Positions 4,878 to 9,101 of a stretch of 9,101 bases of DNA are shown in pieces (the first letter of the stretch is position 1; every line of letters begins with the position of its first letter). The stretch spans positions 1-9,101 of the forward strand of contig CALLZA010000044.1 of assembly GCA_937858165.1 (NCBI GenBank), given 5' to 3'. Origin of the DNA: an uncultured Ardenticatenia bacterium (lineage in GTDB: Bacteria > Chloroflexota > Anaerolineae > Promineifilales > Promineifilaceae). The position numbers and the translations under genes are program-made. The notes under the pieces are model-generated. The model saw only the letters and a list, made by a program, of their open reading frames with translations. It ran no database searches and was not told the origin of the DNA.

Positions 4878-5867
4878 ATGAAACAAGCCTTTGTGCGGTT
4901 CTGTGCCCTGTCTTTGCTTATCACCGGCCTGCTGGCGGCCTGTAACACCAACCCGCCTGTGGTGGCTACACTGGTCGCCACGGCCGCCGCCCCCGACCAG
5001 CCGGCCGACGCGGCAACGGCCGCCCCGGATGCCGTCGCCGCGGCCGAAACGCCGGCCGCCGAGGTGCAGCGCGCCACCATCGCCCCCAGCGCCACGGCGG
5101 CACCGACCAACACCCCCGCGCCGACGGCCACGCCTACCCCTTCGCCGACCCCCACACCAGCGCCGCCGCCCGTCTACACCTTCGAGATCGTCAACACCTA
5201 CCCGCACGACCCCAACGCCTTCACGCAAGGGTTGGTGATCACTGAGGATGGAAGGCTATACGAAGGGACGGGACGCTGGGGCGAGTCGTCCATCCGTGAG
5301 GTCGTGCTGGAGACAGGCGCGGTGTTGCGCACGCAGCCGCTCGATGCCCAGTACTTCGGTGAGGGCATCGCCGTCCTCAACGATCGACTCTATCAACTGA
5401 CGTGGCAGGAGCAAACCGGCTTCATTTATGACCCGGCAACGTTCGCGCCGCTGCAAACGTTCACCTACCCGCATGAGGGCTGGGGCATCACCCACGACGG
5501 GACGCGCCTCATCGTCAGCGACGGCACGGCCGAGATCCGCTTCTGGGACCCGGCTACGCTCCAGGAGACGGGTCGCATCACCGTGCGCGACAACGCGGGG
5601 CCGGTCAACCGCTTGAACGAACTGGAGTACGTCGACGGCGAAATCTGGGCCAACGTCTGGCTGACCGACTTGATTGTGCGCATCGACCCGGCGACGGGCG
5701 ACGTGCTCGGCGTCATCGACCTGACCGGCCTGCTGGACACGAGCACGCTGACCGAGCCGGCCGACGTGCTCAACGGTATCGCCTACGACGCGGCCACCGG
5801 GCGGCTGTTCGTGACGGGCAAGCTGTGGCCGACACTCTACGAGATACGTGTTGTGCCCGCGTCGTAG
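4878..5867 (+). CDS. Lipoprotein glutaminyl-peptide cyclotransferase (beta-propeller type)
   Basis: Glutaminyl cyclotransferases turn N-terminal Gln into pyroglutamate. This 329-aa protein has a lipoprotein signal peptide (residues 1-21, lipobox LAAC, lipidated C22), so it should sit on the outer face of the membrane. An Ala/Pro/Thr-rich linker (23-98) follows. The catalytic domain (99-326) is the plant/bacterial five-bladed propeller form (papaya-enzyme-like), with YPHDPNAFTQGL at 108-119, YEGTGRWGES, FGEGIAV at 160-166, YPHEGWGITHDG, LNELEYVDGEIWANVW at 247-261, and VLNGIAYD plus LFVTGKLWPTLYEI at the end. All usual signature stretches are present and the length without the linker is normal. 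AAAGGA at 4865-4870 lies 7 nt before the ATG. It probably shares a transcript with the upstream gene. The substrates in bacteria are unknown. Confidence 0.93.
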   Translation: MKQAFVRFCALSLLITGLLAACNTNPPVVATLVATAAAPDQPADAATAAPDAVAAAETPAAEVQRATIAPSATAAPTNTPAPTATPTPSPTPTPAPPPVYTFEIVNTYPHDPNAFTQGLVITEDGRLYEGTGRWGESSIREVVLETGAVLRTQPLDAQYFGEGIAVLNDRLYQLTWQEQTGFIYDPATFAPLQTFTYPHEGWGITHDGTRLIVSDGTAEIRFWDPATLQETGRITVRDNAGPVNRLNELEYVDGEIWANVWLTDLIVRIDPATGDVLGVIDLTGLLDTSTLTEPADVLNGIAYDAATGRLFVTGKLWPTLYEIRVVPAS

Positions 5868-5873
5868 CGCCCT

Positions 5874-5901
5874 GTAGCGCGATCCTCCAGAATCGCGCTA
5901 C
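5874..5901. terminator. 10-bp hairpin after the cyclotransferase gene
   Basis: GTAGCGCGAT (5874-5883) pairs exactly with ATCGCGCTAC (5892-5901) around an 8-nt loop. It begins 6 bp after the stop codon. No T-tract follows on the plus strand, so it may be a weak terminator, an mRNA 3'-end stabiliser or a copy of an intergenic palindrome. Confidence 0.6.
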
Positions 5902-5906
5902 GGCTA

Positions 5907-5935
5907 TTGAATAGAGACCTGCGCCGTGGTATAAT
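5907..5935 (+). promoter_or_regulatory. uvrB promoter (-35 and extended -10)
   Basis: TTGAAT at 5907-5912 and TATAAT at 5930-5935 are separated by exactly 17 bp. The -10 is preceded by TG at 5927-5928 (extended -10). Transcription should begin near 5942, giving a leader of about 53 nt. No LexA-type or other damage-response operator is evident around it. Confidence 0.78.
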
Positions 5936-5994
5936 GAGAACTTACGTTCTACCTCATCGCCACCCACGACTGCCATCCACAGGTAAGGAGTGCT

Positions 5995-8088
5995 ATGCCT
6001 GATTTTCAACTGGTATCCGACTTCGCGGCTACGGGCGACCAGCCGGCGGCCATCGAAGGGCTGGTGGCCGGCATGAATCGCGGCGACAAGTTTCAGACGC
6101 TGCTGGGCGCGACGGGCACGGGCAAGACGTTCACCATCGCCAACATCATCCAGCAGACGCAGCGGCCGACCATCATCCTGGCCCACAACAAGACGCTGGC
6201 CGCCCAACTCTACTCCGAGTTCCGCGACTTCTTCCCCCATAACGCCGTCTCTTACTTCGTCAGCTACTACGACTACTACCAGCCGGAGGCCTACGTCCCG
6301 CGTCACGACCTCTTCATCGAGAAAGAGACGCAGATCAATGACGAACTCGACCGCCTGCGCCTGCAGGCAATGGCCACGCTGAAGAGCCGTAAGGACGTCA
6401 TCATTGTCGCCTCGGTGTCGTGCATCTACGGTATCGGCAACCCGGAGGCGTGGGGCAACGTCATTATCGACTTGGAGCGCGGCGGCCAGTACCGCCGCAA
6501 CACGCTCTTGCGCCATCTGGTGGACATCCACTACGACCGCAATGACATGGAGCTACGGCGCGGTACCTTTCGGGTCCGCGGCGACACGCTCCAGGTTTAC
6601 CCCGCCTACGCCGAGACGGCCTACCTGGTCGAGTTCTGGGGCGACACCGTCGAACGCATCGCCGAGTTCGAACCGCTGACTGGCGAGGTGCTGCTGGAGC
6701 ATACCCGTGTCTCCATCTACCCGGCGCGCGAGTTCATCACCGACGAGGAGAAGCTGGCCAGGGCCATCAACGACATCGAGTCGGAACTGACCGAGCGCAT
6801 CGCTTTCTACAAGCACGAGAAGCGTTTCCTGGAAGCGCAGCGCATCGAGCAGCGCGTGATGTACGACCTGGAGATGCTGCGCGAGGTGGGCTTCACCCCC
6901 GGCATCGAGAACTACAGCCGCCACCTCGACCAGCGCCCGCCCGGCTCGCGCCCGTGGACGCTGCTCGACTACTTCCCGGCCGACTACCTGATGGTCATCG
7001 ACGAGAGCCACATGACCATCCCCCAGGTGCGCGGCATGTGGGCCGGCGACCAGAGCCGCAAGAGCATCCTGGTCGACTACGGCTTCCGCCTGCCCAGCGC
7101 CATGGACAACCGGCCGCTCAACTTCGGTGAATTCGAGAGCCTGCTCAATCAAGTCATCTTCACCAGCGCCACGCCGGCCGAGTTCGAGCTGAATCACTCG
7201 GCCCAGGTCGTGCAACAGATCATCCGGCCCACAGGCATCATCGACCCCGAAATCGAAGTGCGCCCGGTGCGCGGCCAGGTGGACGATCTCATCGGCGAGG
7301 TCAACCGCCGCATCGCCAACGGTCAGCGCGTGCTGGTGACAACCCTGACCAAGCGCATGGCCGAAGACCTGAGCGACTACCTGCTGGAGATGGGTATCAA
7401 GGTCCACTATCTGCACTCCGAAGTGGCCACGCTGGAGCGGACGGAGATTCTGCGCGACTTGCGGTTGGGCGTCTATGACGTGGTCGTGGGCATCAACCTG
7501 CTGCGCGAGGGGCTGGACTTGCCGGAGGTGTCGCTGGTGGCCATCCTCGACGCCGACAAGGAGGGCTTCCTACGCAGCGAGACGGCGCTGACCCAGACCA
7601 TCGGCCGCGCCGCCCGTCACATCGACGGCAAGGTCATCATGTACGCCGACACCATAACCAACTCCATGAGCGGGGCGATTAATACAACCAACCAGCGCCG
7701 CGCCATCCAGCAGGCGTACAACGAGGCCCACGGCATCGAGCCGCGCAGTATCGTCAAGGCCGTCCACACCCTGACCGACGAGCTGACTGCCCAGCGCGAG
7801 ATGGCCCGCGGCGAAGGCGCGCCGGCCATCGCCGAGGGCAAGGGCGGCTACGTGACCGCGGCCGACCTGCCCAAGGCCGAGCTGGCCAAGATCATCAGCG
7901 AGCTGGAAAAGCAGATGAAGCAGGCGGCGCAACAGCTGGAGTTCGAGCGCGCCGCCGTGCTGCGCGACCAGGTCATGGAGATGCGCCAGATCATGGTGCT
8001 GAAGGAAGCCGGCAGCAAGAGCGACATCCCGGAGTGGGAGCGGATGCGGTTATTGGATAAGGCGGGGGTGGAGTACGAGGTGAAGTGA
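5995..8088 (+). CDS. uvrB: UvrABC excinuclease subunit B
   Basis: UvrB is the helicase-like damage-verification subunit of nucleotide excision repair: UvrA loads it onto DNA and it recruits UvrC for incision. At 697 aa it is complete and slightly longer than the usual 660-680. In order it has Walker A GATGTGKT (38-45), the beta-hairpin that probes the lesion (about 91-117, starting [12 protein letters not shown]), the UvrB-specific domain 2 region (about 150-250), [13 protein letters not shown] (336-348, Walker B type), the SAT motif (391-393), [24 protein letters not shown] (501-524), motif [10 protein letters not shown] (534-541) and the C-terminal UVR domain (about 630-665, [11 protein letters not shown]) that contacts UvrC. 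AAGGAG at 5985-5990 is 4 nt from the ATG, a short spacing. It has its own promoter and a hairpin beyond the stop. No key residue is missing. Confidence 0.98.
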   Translation: MPDFQLVSDFAATGDQPAAIEGLVAGMNRGDKFQTLLGATGTGKTFTIANIIQQTQRPTIILAHNKTLAAQLYSEFRDFFPHNAVSYFVSYYDYYQPEAYVPRHDLFIEKETQINDELDRLRLQAMATLKSRKDVIIVASVSCIYGIGNPEAWGNVIIDLERGGQYRRNTLLRHLVDIHYDRNDMELRRGTFRVRGDTLQVYPAYAETAYLVEFWGDTVERIAEFEPLTGEVLLEHTRVSIYPAREFITDEEKLARAINDIESELTERIAFYKHEKRFLEAQRIEQRVMYDLEMLREVGFTPGIENYSRHLDQRPPGSRPWTLLDYFPADYLMVIDESHMTIPQVRGMWAGDQSRKSILVDYGFRLPSAMDNRPLNFGEFESLLNQVIFTSATPAEFELNHSAQVVQQIIRPTGIIDPEIEVRPVRGQVDDLIGEVNRRIANGQRVLVTTLTKRMAEDLSDYLLEMGIKVHYLHSEVATLERTEILRDLRLGVYDVVVGINLLREGLDLPEVSLVAILDADKEGFLRSETALTQTIGRAARHIDGKVIMYADTITNSMSGAINTTNQRRAIQQAYNEAHGIEPRSIVKAVHTLTDELTAQREMARGEGAPAIAEGKGGYVTAADLPKAELAKIISELEKQMKQAAQQLEFERAAVLRDQVMEMRQIMVLKEAGSKSDIPEWERMRLLDKAGVEYEVK

Positions 8089-8093
8089 CTTCT

Positions 8094-8127
8094 AGACCTG
8101 ACAGGTCTCAGAAGACCTGTCAGGTCT
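8094..8127. terminator. Nested palindromic bidirectional terminator between uvrB and mutS2
   Basis: AGACCTGACAGGTCT (8094-8108) and its exact complement (8113-8127) form a 15-bp stem with a 4-nt loop. Each arm is itself a 7-bp palindrome around one base. It starts 5 bp after the uvrB stop and ends 2 bp before the mutS2 stop, so it can serve both convergent genes. The plus side is followed by GCTTATTGTT, a weak T-rich tail. Confidence 0.8.
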
Positions 8128-8129
8128 GC

Positions 8130-8903
8130 TTATTGTTCCACCAAATGCGCCACCGTCACCCCCGGCCCGCCCTCGCCGTCCTTGCCCTCTTCCCAGGCGC
8201 GGACGTGGCGATTTTGAGTTAGCTCCGCGCGCACAGCCTCGCGCAGCCGGCCGGTGCCCTTGCCGTGGATGATGCGCACGAACGGCAGCCGGGCCAGAAA
8301 GGCCGAGTCGATGTAGCGAATGAGCCGCTCGATGCCGTCCTCGACGCGCACACCACGAATATCCAGTTCGATGCCCGGCGACGGGTGCAGCGACACCACC
8401 TCAACCGGCCGCTCTTCGGCCGGCCGCCCCTTGAACTCCAGGTCGTCGTAGCCGGCGCGCATTTGCAGGCGGCCGACGGCCACCATCACCTCGTTCTTGC
8501 CCAGCGAGACGACCTCACCACTGACGTTGAGCGAGCGCACGCGCACCGTGTCGCCCACTTGCAGCGACCGGCGCTTGCCCTTCGTCGTCTCCGGCGTTTC
8601 GACGAGCTCCGGGGCCAGCGCCATCTGCCCGGTCACATCCAGCTCAGCCACCTGCTTGCTCAGCCGCTTGACGGAGTTGAGCGAGGCCGCGTCGCGCAGC
8701 TTCGACCGCGTCTGGCGAATTTCGGCCTGCAACAGCTCAATCTGTCGCGTCATCTCCTGGCGCGTCTCGGCCAGAATGCGCTGCCGGTCGACCTCGATCT
8801 CCTCAACGCGCTGCCGCAGCCGGTCGCGCTCCCCCTCCGCCTGCCGCAACGCCAGCCGCGTCTGGGCCTCTTCCGACTCCATCTTCTCGCGCAGGGTGTA
8901 GAT
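8130..8903 (-). CDS. mutS2: Endonuclease MutS2, C-terminal part (5' end missing)
   Basis: These 257 codons are the C-terminal third of MutS2 (full length about 780-800 aa), a MutS paralogue that acts on branched recombination intermediates and, in some bacteria, on collided ribosomes. The first part (residues 1-90) is a charged coiled coil; a KOW-like beta domain follows (VGDTVRVRSLNVSGEVVSLG, 116-135, to about 155); the Smr nuclease domain is at 178-257, with LDIRG (180-184) and HGKGTGRLR (213-221). The usual C-terminus GVTVAHL is present. The MutS ATPase core is absent only because the sequence ends in a Nextera mosaic end at 8904. The frame runs on into the adapter and gives a false N-terminus (IRRPPRSTL...VYKRQ), which is not part of the protein. 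Confidence 0.96.
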   Translation of the reverse strand: MYTLREKMESEEAQTRLALRQAEGERDRLRQRVEEIEVDRQRILAETRQEMTRQIELLQAEIRQTRSKLRDAASLNSVKRLSKQVAELDVTGQMALAPELVETPETTKGKRRSLQVGDTVRVRSLNVSGEVVSLGKNEVMVAVGRLQMRAGYDDLEFKGRPAEERPVEVVSLHPSPGIELDIRGVRVEDGIERLIRYIDSAFLARLPFVRIIHGKGTGRLREAVRAELTQNRHVRAWEEGKDGEGGPGVTVAHLVEQ

Positions 8904-8973
8904 CTGTCTCTTATACACATCTGACGCTGCCGACGAGCGATCTAGTGTAGATCTCGGTGGTCGCCGTATCATT
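8904..8973 (-). other. Illumina Nextera Read-1 transposon end + i5 index + P5 (second copy)
   Basis: Mosaic end 8904-8922, Read-1 handle 8923-8936, index 8937-8944 (the same 501 index as at 335-342) and P5 reverse complement 8945-8973. The block is identical to 302-371. It marks the true right end of the genomic sequence. Confidence 0.98.
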
Positions 8974-9101
8974 AAAAAAAAAAAGATGAGCAACACAAGA
9001 AGTCATGAGTGACATCACAACACAAACAATCTTACACCTATAGAATATATACTAGCTACAGACAAGCTATAGAAATCACTATTCACTGAGTAGACAACAC
9101 G
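8974..9101. other. Poly-A and read-through noise at contig edge
   Basis: Eleven A residues (8974-8984) follow P5, then AT-rich sequence without genes or motifs. This is the same pattern as at the left edge and is not genomic DNA. Confidence 0.88.

Noticed and set aside
4373..5155. 260-aa Ala/Gly/Val-rich minus-strand frame
   Set aside because: Shadow of the PEP-binding-domain gene and the repetitive lipoprotein linker; no ribosome site or motifs.
6553..7416. 287-aa minus-strand frame
   Set aside because: Antisense shadow of uvrB, whose motifs are all intact.
8265..8924. 219-aa plus-strand frame rich in Leu, His and Gln
   Set aside because: Antisense to mutS2, and its last residues come from the adapter.
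302..8973. 70-bp direct repeats near both ends, as if terminal repeats or attachment sites of an element
   Set aside because: Both copies are Illumina Nextera Read-1/i5/P5 sequence including the same index; synthetic.

Overview
The window is one genomic segment of about 8.45 kb (about 449-8903), GC-rich over most of its length, capped at both ends by Illumina Nextera library adapters, homopolymer runs and read-through noise. The high GC, the Ala/Pro/Thr-linked lipoprotein, the MutS2/UvrB pair, the PEP/pyruvate-binding-domain protein and extended -10 boxes of the form TGgTAtAAT suggest a Chloroflexota bacterium (Anaerolineae-like, as found in wastewater or sediment metagenomes). That assignment is inference from gene style, not from a marker-gene search.

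Left edge (1-448): noise, poly-T, the P7 adapter with an i7 index, the Read-2 transposon end, a 128-bp AT-rich insert from another molecule (probably another organism), the Read-1 transposon end, an i5 index, P5, poly-A and more noise. A 9-nt transposon-end remnant sits directly before the genomic sequence. Right edge (8904-9101): the same Read-1/i5/P5 adapter, poly-A and noise. The two i5 indices are identical, so both ends come from one library. Peptides read from these parts are artefacts.

Genomic part: 455-712 (-) looks like a C-terminal piece of a large Chloroflexota-type membrane glycosyltransferase. It is followed by an unexplained stretch and then a class I photolyase whose FAD-binding domain is intact but whose N-terminal antenna domain is absent, so 449-900 is either rearranged or mis-assembled. 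The photolyase is followed 20 bp later by a dienelactone hydrolase family gene (+). Two small genes follow on the minus strand: a GlsB/YeaQ-type three-helix membrane protein and a 62-aa charged protein of unknown function. A gene-poor stretch of about 610 bp contains a long imperfect inverted repeat. Next on the plus strand are a degenerate PEP/pyruvate-binding-domain protein, a lipoprotein glutaminyl cyclotransferase and a complete uvrB with its own promoter. Convergent with uvrB is mutS2, cut off by the adapter at 8903.

Three genes deal with DNA damage or recombination (photolyase, UvrB, MutS2), but they lie in separate transcription units. The intergenic spaces are marked by perfect hairpins that probably terminate transcription. 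I found no CRISPR array, tRNA, rRNA, integrase or defence system. The unusual-looking ends are library artefacts, not biology.
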